Origin: Pediococcus acidilactici
GTDB taxonomy: Bacteria; Bacillota; Bacilli; Lactobacillales; Lactobacillaceae
DNA: 64,000 nt
Direction: 5' to 3'
Assembly (NCBI GenBank): GCA_024970065.1
Contig: CP103908.1
Coordinates: forward strand, 1,798,001 to 1,862,000
Position 1 is the first letter of the stretch. Every line of letters starts with the position of its first letter. The translations under genes were made by a program, and so were the position numbers. The notes beneath the pieces were generated by a model. That model made no database searches. It was not told the DNA's origin and saw only the letters and a program-made list of their open reading frames with translations. Shown here one piece after another: positions 36,115 through 45,454 of this stretch.

Positions 36115-36702
36115 TCACACTCTGCTTTTTCCATCATTCACAATCATCGCATGAAAATTCTTCCACTGTTCCGGTGTTAAATCTAGTTCTGCTTCCACCA
36201 GTTTTTTCGCGGCTTCATATCCCTTAGGCAACGGGCATTCCATTCGTTCAAAAAGTCGCCTACTATATTTATCAGCGATGAATCCCGGATGCTCAAAGGC
36301 GTACATCAACACGTAATCCGCCGTTTCTGGGCCAATCCCGTGTAGCGCTAGCAACTCCGCTCGAAGTTGGCTTGAAGTTAAATTCTGAATCCGTGAAACC
36401 GAAAAGTCGTAGCCCTTTGCCCATTGTAAAATGTTTTTAATAGTGGCCGCCTTTCGCGTATAAAACCCACTCGGACGGACATTTTGCTGCAATTCTTCGT
36501 CACTTAATTCTAAAATCAACTTCGGATTGAAGTTAAAATTTAGTTTCAAGTTGTTTAAACTAGGGACCACATTTCGCCAACTAGTATTTTGTACTAAAAT
36601 TCCTCCGTACACGACTTCCCAGGGTGTTTCCTGCCATTCTTCTAGCCAAGGTTGCTTCCCCATTCGAGCGTACATCGTTTGATAAATTGTTTTAACCTGC
36701 AC
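36115..36702 (-). CDS. HhH-GPD DNA glycosylase (MagIII/endonuclease III-like)
   Basis: Base-excision repair glycosylase, about 195 residues. The helix-hairpin-helix reads LLALHGIGPETADYVLMYAF, followed by a catalytic-type aspartate region (IADKYSRRLF). The C-terminal Fe-S cysteines of classical endonuclease III are absent, as in MagIII-type 3-methyladenine glycosylases. The start is uncertain: a GTG at 36702 lies 7-8 bases past GGAGG, while a GTG at 36711 overlaps that site. It stands alone, downstream of nothing and divergent from pepD. Confidence 0.82.
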   Translation of the reverse strand: MQVKTIYQTMYARMGKQPWLEEWQETPWEVVYGGILVQNTSWRNVVPSLNNLKLNFNFNPKLILELSDEELQQNVRPSGFYTRKAATIKNILQWAKGYDFSVSRIQNLTSSQLRAELLALHGIGPETADYVLMYAFEHPGFIADKYSRRLFERMECPLPKGYEAAKKLVEAELDLTPEQWKNFHAMIVNDGKSRV

Positions 36703-36819
36703 CGTTGCCACCTCCGTCCCCCATTATATCGGCGAATTTTAAAAAAATTATTATAAAAGGCCTAAAATTATTAGATTTGCGTTAGAATAGAAGATAATTA
36801 ATATAAAGGAGTCCTGAAT

Positions 36820-38238
36820 TTGACTGAAAAAGCCTGCACAACCGTTTTAGTTGGTAAGAAAGCCTCAATCGATGGTTCGACCATGGTCGCTCGTAATGAC
36901 GACACTTTCTTGCCACTCGCACCGCACCGTTTTTACATGCATCCCGCTGAAAGTGGCGTAGACGAAACCATCGTCTCCTCACAAAATGGGTTCACAGCAA
37001 AATTACCTGCTAATGGCTACCGTCACAGCGCCGTTCCTAACATTGATCCTGATCGGGACGGAATCTATGACGAAAGTGGTTTTAACGAAAAGAACGTTGC
37101 CATGAGCGCCACCGAAAGTGTCTACGGCAATCCTAAGACCCTGGCGTACGATCCGCTCGTTCCTAATGGTCTTGCTGAAGACACCATGCCAACCATGGTA
37201 CTTCCTTACATTGATTCCGCGCGGATGGGCGTAGAATACTTAGGTAAGTTAATTGCTAAGTATGGCTCTCCTGAAGGTAACGGCGTCATCTTCAGTGATA
37301 AGGATGACGTATGGTAGATGGAAATCGTCACGGGGCATCACTGGGTTGCTCAACGAATTCCTGACGATTCTTACGCCGTAGCTGCTAACCAAGTGGCAAT
37401 TCAACAAGTTGACTTCAATGACCCTGACAACTTTATGTGGTCGGAAGGCATTCAAGAATTCGTTGAAAAATACCATTTGAACCCTGACCATGAAGGTTGG
37501 AACTTCCGGCACATCTTCGGTACCGATACCGAAAAAGACCGGCATTACAACACTCCTCGGGTTTGGTATGGTCAACGCTATCTTAATCCTGAAATTGAAC
37601 AGGATCCGCAATCTTCAGAATTGCCATTCATTCGCCAAGCAAGCCGTAAAATTACGGTTGAAGACGTGGGCAACATTTTGAGTTCGCACTACAACGAAAC
37701 TAAATACGATCCGTTTGGCCATGGTGATGACAAGGACCGCTTGAAGTTCCGGCCAATTTCAATGAACCGGACGCAAAATTCGCACGTTTTGCAAATTCGT
37801 AACGACGTGCCTGAAGATCGTTCCGCAATTTTCTGGCTTAACTTCGGGGTTCCAGCATTCAGCCCGTACGTGCCGTTCTTTAACAACGCTACGGATACGG
37901 ACCCAAGCTACAGTGCTACTAAGCAAACCATGAATTTGGATGATGCTTACTGGATGTACCGCGCGGTTGGTTCCGTTGTGGAAGGCCACTATAGCCAATT
38001 CATCCAAAAGAACGTGGACTACGTAACTGCTTCTAAAGAATTCTTGCGTGGCCGGGTTGCTGAAATTGATCGTCAAGCCGCTGAATTATCTGGTGAAGAA
38101 TTAACCAAGTTCTTAACCGAAGCTAACCATCAAACCGTGGCTGCCATGAAAGAGCGTACAATGAATCACTTCAATGATTTGCTCGCTACTGGATTAACGC
38201 TTTCGAAATTGACGTTTAATATGGATAAGAATCTTTAA
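36820..38238 (+). pseudogene. pepD: C69-family dipeptidase (PepD) interrupted by an in-frame amber codon
   Basis: N-terminal nucleophile dipeptidase of the C69 family. The TTG start at 36820 (AAAGGAG site) gives TEKACTTVLVG with the nucleophile C6 exposed after processing. Translation runs 165 codons to a TAG at 37315-37317, then continues in the same frame to 38238 for another 306 codons. The two halves together (about 472 residues) make a full-length PepD. The stop falls in a conserved stretch DDVW-TAG-MEIVTGHHW, where related proteins have tyrosine, so a single base change (TAT or TAC to TAG) would explain it. The ATG right after the stop could allow re-initiation, but without the nucleophile. 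A strong terminator follows. Confidence 0.85.
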
Positions 38239-38242
38239 TACG

Positions 38243-38280
38243 AAAAAGAGACTGGGAAAATAATTCCCAGTCTCTTTTTT
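38243..38280. terminator. intrinsic terminator of pepD
   Basis: AAAAAGAGACTGGGAA-aataa-TTCCCAGTCTCTTTTT, perfect 16-base stem, four bases past the stop. Confidence 0.92.
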
Positions 38281-38430
38281 AGGAAAATTTGTTTCTCTGC
38301 TGCCTAATCAAAACACGTGCTCCAGCCACCAATTTTTTCTGGTTAACCAAATTTGGAGGCTAATCGCTCAACCCGCGACTAGCCTCCAAATCCAGTTAAT
38401 CCTCGAAAATCACCCGGTGTCTTCCACACT

Positions 38431-39159
38431 CTAATTCTTTTCAATCGCCTGCGGTCTTCCCCAATAGTATCCCTGTTGTAGCTTAATACTATTGTCTACT
38501 AACCAATCGCTTACTGACAGATTATCAATTCCTTCAATAATCAAATCAATTTGGTTATCGATGGCCATCGAGCGCCACAGCATCACCGTTTCTTGTACTA
38601 AGTCTTTGCTTACGTTGCGTAATTGTAACAACGACAACTTGATTCGGTCAATATATTTACCGTACTCCCGAACAATGTTAAAACTGTTCATCCCGCTAGA
38701 AACATCATCAATTGCGATTCGGAACCCTAACTCATGAACCTTCTTAATCGGTTCAATCATTGAATTGTTGTAATATTGGTCAAAATACCGTTTGCTTGGA
38801 ATTGCCTCCGTAATTTCCACCATCAAAGTCTTTTGGTATGGAATCAAGCTTTCCAAAGCTTCAATCGTGCTTGGGTATAACAACTGTTGGGGATCAATAT
38901 TAAAACTAAAATATTGATCTGGCTTATTCTTCACTAATTCTTTTAGTTCACTAGCCATCCAATTACAAAAAATCCGGTTACTATCGTTATTGCGGATGTA
39001 TTCTTTAAAGAGGGCCGCCGGAAATTTATTATCTTCTCCAGCTTCACGTAATAATAATTCATATTCCTGAAGCTTTCCTTTGGCATCGTCGTTACCTACC
39101 GCGAAAATTGGTTGTTCATAAAAACACAACTTATCTACCGCAGATTCTAATTCGGCCAA
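38431..39159 (-). CDS. EAL-domain protein (putative c-di-GMP phosphodiesterase)
   Basis: 242-residue cytoplasmic EAL domain with little else. The signature is ELL (E34-L35-L36 in EYELLLRE) rather than EAL. Other catalytic positions appear kept: N87 (FNIDP), E115 (MVEITE), D151-D152 (AIDDVSSG, in place of DDFGTG), K174 (RIKLS), E209 (IIEGID) and Q229 (QQGYYWG). So hydrolysis of c-di-GMP to pGpG is possible but the domain is divergent. TTG start; it is 11 bases after the GGDEF gene, so the two form an operon. Confidence 0.85.
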   Translation of the reverse strand: MAELESAVDKLCFYEQPIFAVGNDDAKGKLQEYELLLREAGEDNKFPAALFKEYIRNNDSNRIFCNWMASELKELVKNKPDQYFSFNIDPQQLLYPSTIEALESLIPYQKTLMVEITEAIPSKRYFDQYYNNSMIEPIKKVHELGFRIAIDDVSSGMNSFNIVREYGKYIDRIKLSLLQLRNVSKDLVQETVMLWRSMAIDNQIDLIIEGIDNLSVSDWLVDNSIKLQQGYYWGRPQAIEKN

Positions 39160-39170
39160 CCTATCTTTCT

Positions 39171-40373
39171 CTAACTTAATGACGAAACATCCCCCTCTAC
39201 AGATATACTATTTCTAGAATTATTTTTAGCTTGATACAAATATTTGTCAACACGTTTATAAAAGTCCTTGGCGCTTTGGTCACTTTCCTTAAGATCAGTG
39301 ACCCCGATTGATACTGTAATACGGACGTCGAGGTCGTCTTTAACTTCAAAAGTCTTCTTAACTAGAATATCACGAATTTCTTTAACAATTGGTGCAGCTT
39401 CAGTTGCCGTTCGATTCCGGAAGATGATGGTGAACTCTTCTCCACCAACCCGGAATAGTTGGGCGTTAGCTTTTCGCTCAAACAATTCATCTGAAAATAG
39501 CTGAGCAACGTATTTTAAAACGCGATCCCCCACTTGATGGCCATATTGATCGTTAAAAAGTTTAAAGTTATCAATATCAAACATCGCCATGGCTACTGGT
39601 AAATCATTGTTGGAATATACTTCAAACACTTCATTGGAAACTTCGTTGAAAGTCCGCCGGTTGCGTACTCCAGTTAGGAAGTCGTAGCCGTTATCCTTTT
39701 CTAATTTCATATACCGTTTGATCATCGCCCGCACTTCAATATTTCCAAAGTGGACTAAAGTCATCATCAGCATAAACTCAAACGTTAATAAAAGTACTTG
39801 GCTGACCGTCATGGTCCGAATTCCTTTCAGAATCGACCACCAAGCCACCCCAAATAGGAATTGGGTAGCGTAATACCAGGCACTATCAATCAACCAATCA
39901 CTATTCCGGTAAACAATCCAAATTATCGCAATCAACAGAATCATTGCTAATAAATTTAAAATATTAAATTGGGTTTGGTGCTTAATAATTGCGAGGCCGT
40001 AAATATAAATCGGCAGACCCATGTTAAACCACAGCACCGTTTTGCGATGCACAATGTATAGGCAGTAAAACAAGATAATAAACTGGGCGTTAGAATATTG
40101 CCACCCCAGTTGACTACTATCAATGTCCGCATTTAAAGCCATGAAAGTAGCTTGCAAAAAGAGCATCGCAATTGCAAGACTAACAAACCAGCTAATTTCC
40201 TCATAAACCATGGTGTCAGATTCATACCTGCCAAAAAAGCGGTCAATCCCGTACGAAACTAACGTCAAAATGCATAAAACACCAATCGTAATTGACGCAA
40301 TAATTAACGTATTAAAACTAAAAAAACGCGCAAACCATTGTCCAATTGGACTTACAACCATACTAAAAGGCAT
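39171..40373 (-). CDS. membrane GGDEF-domain protein (putative diguanylate cyclase)
   Basis: 400-residue protein. Six to seven membrane helices occupy residues about 15-215 (MASE/7TM-like sensor part); a GGDEF domain follows (about 235-395). Signature RVGGEEF is compatible with cyclase activity (GG[DE]EF), and DIDNFKLFNDQYGHQVGD, the upstream metal/guanine site, is intact. The RxxD inhibitory I-site, expected five residues before GGEEF, is absent. Encoded with the EAL protein, so a local synthesis/degradation pair. c-di-GMP signalling is uncommon in lactobacilli. Confidence 0.88.
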   Translation of the reverse strand: MPFSMVVSPIGQWFARFFSFNTLIIASITIGVLCILTLVSYGIDRFFGRYESDTMVYEEISWFVSLAIAMLFLQATFMALNADIDSSQLGWQYSNAQFIILFYCLYIVHRKTVLWFNMGLPIYIYGLAIIKHQTQFNILNLLAMILLIAIIWIVYRNSDWLIDSAWYYATQFLFGVAWWSILKGIRTMTVSQVLLLTFEFMLMMTLVHFGNIEVRAMIKRYMKLEKDNGYDFLTGVRNRRTFNEVSNEVFEVYSNNDLPVAMAMFDIDNFKLFNDQYGHQVGDRVLKYVAQLFSDELFERKANAQLFRVGGEEFTIIFRNRTATEAAPIVKEIRDILVKKTFEVKDDLDVRITVSIGVTDLKESDQSAKDFYKRVDKYLYQAKNNSRNSISVEGDVSSLS

Positions 40374-40743
40374 TTTAAATATCTCCTATTCTTTTGCTAT
40401 TCCAATTAAGGCATTTACGTAGTCGTCCACAAAGAAATAACCGGTATCCCTCGCCTAGCGCAAGAGAATTAATTATAATCCTCCCTTACCCACACTAAAT
40501 GCAAAGGCTTATTTCCAACGTTCTACGACACCAAAATCAGAACCTAATCTTCCAATAAAAGTCAATCCTTAAAGTAATTATCCCCGCTATCCTCCAACGT
40601 CGCTAAAATCGCGTCATTTCCCCGATATCGACGACTCAATTACCGTTCTTAAGTATACGATTTTTATTAAATAATTTGCAAGTTAATATTATTAAAAATT
40701 AACTTATCTAAGTATTATTTTCTGCTTGCAACTTTTGCACGTA
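40374..40743. other. intergenic region upstream of the GGDEF gene
   Basis: About 370 bases without a gene. An 8-base inverted repeat, AAGTTAAT (40680-40687) and ATTAACTT (40698-40705), lies about 310 bases upstream of the GGDEF start. The promoter is probably here, but I cannot fix it. Confidence 0.5.
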
Positions 40744-40745
40744 AA

Positions 40746-40790
40746 AAATACCCTTGAAGCTACGGTATGTCGCTGCTTCAAGGGTATTTA
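40746..40790 (-). terminator. intrinsic terminator of the small-protein gene
   Basis: AAATACCCTTGAAGC and GCTTCAAGGGTATTT form a perfect 15-base stem with a 13-base loop. Confidence 0.88.
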
Positions 40791-40810
40791 TCTGTCCGAG
40801 ACAGTAGTGC

Positions 40811-41023
40811 TTATTTTAACATATCTTCGGCGGTCTTCTTTAGGTCAGCATCGCTCATGCTTTCCCATTTCTTGGCTTCCGCAATTGTCTTAACTGTGTT
40901 GTGGCCATTTGAGTCCATAACGTGGTTCCACATTGCATCACGTACTGGAGTTGAATCGTCACTCCAATCAAATACTTCCTTCATTTGTTTATCCAAAAGT
41001 TGTGTCTTCAATGTTTCTGCCAT
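40811..41023 (-). CDS. small conserved-looking protein of unknown function
   Basis: 70-residue acidic, helical protein. The start at 41023 (MAETLKTQLL) has TTGGAGGC about seven bases upstream. Sequence is rich in D, K and M (DWSDDSTPVRDAMWNHV, then AKKWESMSDADLKKTAEDML), with no cysteine and no hydrophobic segment. Monocistronic, with its own strong terminator. Its composition recalls small stress proteins, but no family is recognised. Confidence 0.72.
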   Translation of the reverse strand: MAETLKTQLLDKQMKEVFDWSDDSTPVRDAMWNHVMDSNGHNTVKTIAEAKKWESMSDADLKKTAEDMLK

Positions 41024-41339
41024 AATAAAAGCCTCCAATAAACTGGGTGACCATGACTAAAGCTTAGCCATGCCGTTCATTTTATTATTGCACCCCACAA
41101 CTCTGTTATACCACTGGTTGGGTGATTTGTTAATATAGAAGATTTAAAATACATTTTAACAGCATATATCTATATAAAAACAACATAAAAAACAAAATCA
41201 ACCGTAAAAGTAAAACATACACTAAAATATAATCATTATTATCTCTTACATAAACGCTAGACAATGTCCGTTGCAATGGACATTTAATTAACGTTCATTA
41301 TTAGCTTTCAGAATACACTATTAGTGAGGGGCTGATGTT
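41024..41339. other. intergenic region upstream of the PTS regulator
   Basis: 316 AT-rich bases between divergent genes. It holds both promoters and a perfect inverted repeat at 41263-41284; no open frame is seen. Confidence 0.55.
41263..41284. promoter_or_regulatory. inverted repeat upstream of the galactitol-type PTS regulator
   Basis: AATGTCC-GTTGCAAT-GGACATT, 7-base perfect arms with an 8-base spacer, about 56 bases upstream of the regulator start. Probable operator or 5'-UTR hairpin of the PTS operon. Confidence 0.5.
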
Positions 41340-42815
41340 TTGGGTAAATATTTTGATAGCATTGTAAGAATTTTAAACGATTACACTAGACCAATAACTG
41401 CTGATGTTTTGGCTAAAAAATTAGGTATCTCAACAAAAACTGTTTATCGTGCAGTTAAAGAAATAAATTCTAAACTTAACAAACCATTAATCATTTCCCG
41501 TCGAGGGTTGGGTTATAGTTTAGATCTTGATATTTATGCTCAATTAATAAGCCACCCGTCAACTTCACAACAGGTTACCTTTTCCCCTGTTGAACGTCGC
41601 AATCAAGTGATTTCAAACATTCTCTTCAATGCTCCGATGAGTAAATCTTTGAATAACTTATATCAATCCTACTATGTTAGTACTGATTTAATCCGACGCG
41701 ATCTCATGCAAATAAGCCATATACTCAAAAAATATAACATTAAACTTTTCAACAAAAATGGGAACGTAGCCGCTGAGGGTAGCGAAGAAGCAATTCGACA
41801 AGCTATCAATGGCATTTTAATTGATAGCGGTGCCATGAGCCAAGAAAGCGTAGGTGATTTTGCAGATCAAATTGAAGATATCAATAACTATGATCGTCAT
41901 TTTATAATTACGCAATTGTCATGGATTCAACGTGCGTTGGGAACTAAAATTCCCTATCCGTATAACGTTAATATTTTTTCTCATTTATACATTTTAATCA
42001 AACGTTTTCGTATTGGATATGTGCACCTACAAGATTATAAAAACTATGACTGTGACGAAGTTAAACAAGTAATTACTGATAATTCTAATTTTTTTAAAAT
42101 TGCTTCTAATATAATAAAAAATATTAGTGATTATCTCCACTATCAGCTTCCAGATGTTGAAAAATATAATTTATTACAATACCTAATTTCTATGCGTTAT
42201 GTACATGATTTAGCTTTTAAAGGACAAGTTCCTGCATTAGTTATCCAAATTGTTGACTATTATATAGAATATTTAGATCTTGACCCTCAAGAAAAATCCG
42301 TCAAGGTTTTACGAAATGATTTAATTGGACACATTAAGCCTATGCTCAATCGCCTGAATAATCGAATAGTGGTTTTTAATAAACTGCTGCAAGACATTAA
42401 GACTGAATACCACCAATTGTTTTTAAAAATTAAAAGAGCTTCTTGTGCAGTAGAGCGTAAATTCCGGCTAAAAAACCATATTTCAGATGATGAAATTGGT
42501 TTTATCACATTATATTTTGCAAACTATTTCGAAAACCGTTCTCGTTTTATCAACACGTTAATAATGTGTGCAAGCGGAATCGGCACATCCAAATTACTGT
42601 ATGCGAAAGTCCATAAGGCCTTTCCAAATTTAAATATTATTGGTGTTATCTCTAAAGTGGAATATGAAAAAAATCCGGAAAAGTATTTAGACATTGATCT
42701 AATCATTACTACTGTAGATGTCCAGCCCAAGAACCATGCAAAAGTGATTATTTCAAGCGCCATTTTTTCTAAAACTGATCGGCAACGTTTGGAAGGGGTG
42801 ATTAATTATTTCTAA
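41340..42815 (+). CDS. LicR/MtlR-type PTS-controlled transcriptional activator (frameshifted, EIIA part separate)
   Basis: 491-residue regulator: N-terminal HTH (SLTADVLAKKLGISTKTVYRAVK region, about 15-40), a second helix-turn-helix-like region (about 95-135), PRD1 (about 190-290) with H215, PRD2 (about 300-405) with H331, and a Gat-type EIIB domain (406-491) with C410 in MCASGIGTSK. LicR/ManR regulators carry an EIIA domain after EIIB; here it is in the next reading frame (42826-43218). The frame breaks at VINYF-TAA, and adding one T in the TTT run would give NYFSNDIIVFNHNED and continue into it. TTG start with GAGGGG site. Confidence 0.82.
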   Translation: MGKYFDSIVRILNDYTRPITADVLAKKLGISTKTVYRAVKEINSKLNKPLIISRRGLGYSLDLDIYAQLISHPSTSQQVTFSPVERRNQVISNILFNAPMSKSLNNLYQSYYVSTDLIRRDLMQISHILKKYNIKLFNKNGNVAAEGSEEAIRQAINGILIDSGAMSQESVGDFADQIEDINNYDRHFIITQLSWIQRALGTKIPYPYNVNIFSHLYILIKRFRIGYVHLQDYKNYDCDEVKQVITDNSNFFKIASNIIKNISDYLHYQLPDVEKYNLLQYLISMRYVHDLAFKGQVPALVIQIVDYYIEYLDLDPQEKSVKVLRNDLIGHIKPMLNRLNNRIVVFNKLLQDIKTEYHQLFLKIKRASCAVERKFRLKNHISDDEIGFITLYFANYFENRSRFINTLIMCASGIGTSKLLYAKVHKAFPNLNIIGVISKVEYEKNPEKYLDIDLIITTVDVQPKNHAKVIISSAIFSKTDRQRLEGVINYF

Positions 42816-43218
42816 TGACATTATTGTGTTTAACCACAATGAAGATTTTTTTACCAAAGAGGACTTGTTTAGATGGCTTGCTAACTACCTAGTAAAAAAG
42901 AAAGCCATTGCCTACAAGAACACACTTATTAAAGATTTACTTCATCGAGAAGATATAGGAAGTACTTTGATTTATCAAAATTTTGCCCTACCACATATAA
43001 AAGCAAAATATATACTCCAAAATATATTTTGCATAATTCGCTTTAAAATACCAATTAATTGGAATACTAACAAGGTTAAGGTAGTCGCCTTTCTGCTTGT
43101 ATCTAATTCCGATACTTTCATAGATGAAGTGATGCATGTATTATCAGAACAATCAAATATAGATACAATCACTGGTCCACAAACTTCAAGTGACCAAATT
43201 TTGTCACTTTTTGTATAG
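42815..43218 (+). CDS. EIIA-like C-terminal domain of the PTS regulator (split gene)
   Basis: About 130 residues of PTS_EIIA_2 type, with the phospho-histidine H57 in FALPHIKA (counted from a GTG at 42826). That GTG has no ribosome binding site; the frame is open upstream past the end of the regulator (ISNDIIVFNHNED). This supports a single original gene of about 625 codons, the usual LicR size. It might alternatively be a real separate EIIA, but a second, complete EIIA follows 14 bases later. It ends just before that gene's site. Confidence 0.72.
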
Positions 43219-43232
43219 GAGAGAACTTATTT

Positions 43233-43688
43233 ATGTATTTTGATAGAAAAATAATTATGTTGGACACCGTAGTTCCAGACCGTGTCACCGCAGAAACACT
43301 TATAGCAACTAAATTATATACGTCAAATGTCGTAACCACACAATTTAAGGATGCTGTTTTAAAAAGAGAACAACACTTTCCAACTGGATTACAAACAGAA
43401 ACAGTTGGTGTTGCAATACCACATACCGATGCCGACAAAGTACTTGTACCACAGATCGGATTCATGCGCTTAAAAGAACCCGTCATTTTTAAGCAAATGG
43501 GTGACAATGCTGATGTATCAGTAAAATTTATCTTTATGCTTGCTTTGAAAAAATCTGAAGAACAACTAACAATGTTACAGAATTTAATGCTCCTTTTCCA
43601 AAACCAACAAGTAATCAAGGAAATTGAACAAGTTAGTTCTAAAGAATCATTCATTGCACTAATGAAAAAAAATGGTATCGAAAAATAA
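43233..43688 (+). CDS. gatA: PTS system galactitol-type EIIA component
   Basis: Phosphoryl carrier of 151 residues, fructose/mannitol/galactitol EIIA class (PTS_EIIA_2). The active-site H64 is in VGVAIPHTDAD. It passes phosphate from HPr to GatB. A TAGGAGAGA site precedes the ATG. First structural gene of gatA-gatC-gatB; the order (A, C, B) and close spacing indicate an operon with the regulator. Confidence 0.92.
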   Translation: MYFDRKIIMLDTVVPDRVTAETLIATKLYTSNVVTTQFKDAVLKREQHFPTGLQTETVGVAIPHTDADKVLVPQIGFMRLKEPVIFKQMGDNADVSVKFIFMLALKKSEEQLTMLQNLMLLFQNQQVIKEIEQVSSKESFIALMKKNGIEK

Positions 43689-43724
43689 TACTCAAACATT
43701 AATAATTATCAAGGAGGATTTCTC

Positions 43725-45080
43725 GTGGATGCTATTATGAACGGATTACAATGGTTCGTTAATTTGGGAGCAAGTGTAATGCTTCCAATTCTATTATTTG
43801 TTTTCGCTTTAATTTTAGGTATTAAACCCAGTAAAGCTTTCAAAGCTGGCTTAACTATCGGGATCGGCTTTATTGGATTAAATTTAGTTATTGGTGTTCT
43901 AACTAAAAATTTAGGTCCTGCATCCCAAGCAATGGTTAAAAATTTTGGTCTCCACTTAGCAACTATTGATATTGGTTGGCCAGCAGCTTCTGCAATAGCT
44001 TACGGAACCGTACTTGGAGGATTAGCTATCCCTGTAGGAGTAATCACAAATGTTATCCTATTACTCTTAGGTCTCACTAAAACACTAGACGTTGATGTAT
44101 GGAATTACTGGCACATCGCTTTTACCGGTTCATTAATATACGTAGTTTCGCACAATTTTGCACTTGGACTATTTACTATGGTAGTACATGTAATGATTAT
44201 TTACCTGTTGGCAGACATGGCCGCACCTATAGTCCAAAAACAATATGGTCTAGAAGGTGTTTCCTTCCCTCAAGGAGCTTCAGCCCCTGGGTATCTCTTA
44301 GCTTTACCCATTAATTGGCTACTGGATAGGATCCCTGGTATTAATAAAATTAAAATCACTCCAGAAACTATCCAAAAGAAAATGGGTATCTTCGGCGATT
44401 CTTCCGTTATGGGATTAATTATTGGAATTGTTATCGGAATCTTAGCACGTTATCCAATCTCTAAGATTCTCCAACTAGGAGTTAGTACTGCAGCTGTTCT
44501 TGTATTAATGCCACGAATGGTATCACTACTAATGGAAGGTCTTGCTCCAATCTCTGAAGGAGCAAATAAGTTCGTCTCATCTAAATTCCCTGGACGTGAT
44601 TTATACATTGGAATGGACAGTGCTCTAGCAACCGGGAGCTCTACTGTATTATCCTCTTCACTAATCTTAGTACCAATCACTTTATTCTTGTCTGTAATTT
44701 TACCAGGCAATAATGTTTTACCTTTTGGTGACTTAGCAACCATTGTATACATGATTGCAGTAATTGCCGCAGTATGCCGCGGGGATATTTTCCGTACAAT
44801 TATTACCGGAAGTATAAATATTATTGTGAGTCTATATATTGCTTCTTGGGTAGCTCCACTCGTAACTGGAGCTGCTAAAGTCGCCAAATTCAACCTTCAA
44901 GGTAACTCGTCAATTTCCGTCCTGAGTGATGGAGGAGTTTGGACCACTTGGTTAATCGTTGGGCTTGGTAAATTAATTTCGTGGGGTGGAATTGGTCTAA
45001 TCGGTTTAGTTACTTTAACACTAATGATCTGGTTGAACAAATTTCATAACAATTCAAAAACAACTATCAAAAGCGCTTAA
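43725..45080 (+). CDS. gatC: PTS system galactitol-type EIIC permease
   Basis: Membrane translocator of 451 residues with about ten to twelve helices, of the EIIC-GAT family, which moves hexitols such as galactitol or related sugars with phosphorylation. GTG start with AAGGAGGA nine bases upstream. The sequence matches GatC over its length (MNGLQWFVNLGASVMLPILL start, internal VSHNFALGLFTM). The actual substrate is not fixed, because no hexitol-phosphate dehydrogenase or aldolase gene is in the window. Confidence 0.93.
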   Translation: MDAIMNGLQWFVNLGASVMLPILLFVFALILGIKPSKAFKAGLTIGIGFIGLNLVIGVLTKNLGPASQAMVKNFGLHLATIDIGWPAASAIAYGTVLGGLAIPVGVITNVILLLLGLTKTLDVDVWNYWHIAFTGSLIYVVSHNFALGLFTMVVHVMIIYLLADMAAPIVQKQYGLEGVSFPQGASAPGYLLALPINWLLDRIPGINKIKITPETIQKKMGIFGDSSVMGLIIGIVIGILARYPISKILQLGVSTAAVLVLMPRMVSLLMEGLAPISEGANKFVSSKFPGRDLYIGMDSALATGSSTVLSSSLILVPITLFLSVILPGNNVLPFGDLATIVYMIAVIAAVCRGDIFRTIITGSINIIVSLYIASWVAPLVTGAAKVAKFNLQGNSSISVLSDGGVWTTWLIVGLGKLISWGGIGLIGLVTLTLMIWLNKFHNNSKTTIKSA

Positions 45081-45097
45081 TTTAAGGAGGACTTATA

Positions 45098-45385
45098 ATG
45101 AAAACACTGATGGTCGTATGCGGTAGCGGAATCGCAACATCTACACTTGCAGAAGGAAAAATTCAGAAATTTCTTAAAGAAAAGGGTTTTGCTAACCAAG
45201 TAAAAATATATAAGGGAAACATTGCTGAGCAAGTTAACCACGTAGATGATTATGATGCATTTGTAAGTACTACAATGGTGCCAGATAATATTAAAGATAA
45301 AGTTATTAGTGGTGTACCATTACTTACCGGAGTAAATCAGGATAAAGTTTTTGCTCAAATTGTTGATCAACTACAGCTTAAATAA
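45098..45385 (+). CDS. gatB: PTS system galactitol-type EIIB component
   Basis: 95-residue EIIB with the phospho-cysteine C8 in VVCGSGIATST. It accepts phosphate from GatA and passes it to the incoming sugar at GatC. Follows gatC by 17 bases with TTAAGGAGG; last gene of the operon, followed by a strong terminator. Confidence 0.94.
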   Translation: MKTLMVVCGSGIATSTLAEGKIQKFLKEKGFANQVKIYKGNIAEQVNHVDDYDAFVSTTMVPDNIKDKVISGVPLLTGVNQDKVFAQIVDQLQLK

Positions 45386-45399
45386 ATTATTGATCTTAC

Positions 45400-45445
45400 A
45401 AAAAAGCGGTTAGAAAGAACTTCCGTGGTTCTTCCTAACCGCTTT
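45400..45445. terminator. bidirectional terminator between gatB and DUF2922 gene
   Basis: AAAGCGGTTAGaAAGAA and TTCTTcCTAACCGCTTT pair with one opposed mismatch; loop CTTCCGTGG. Serves both convergent transcripts. Confidence 0.88.
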
Positions 45446-45454
45446 ACTTATCTT

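Noticed and set aside
37315..37317. TAG in pepD as a recoded amino acid (pyrrolysine-type)
   Set aside because: No pyrrolysine system is expected in this group, and no sign of suppression context; a plain nonsense mutation is simpler.
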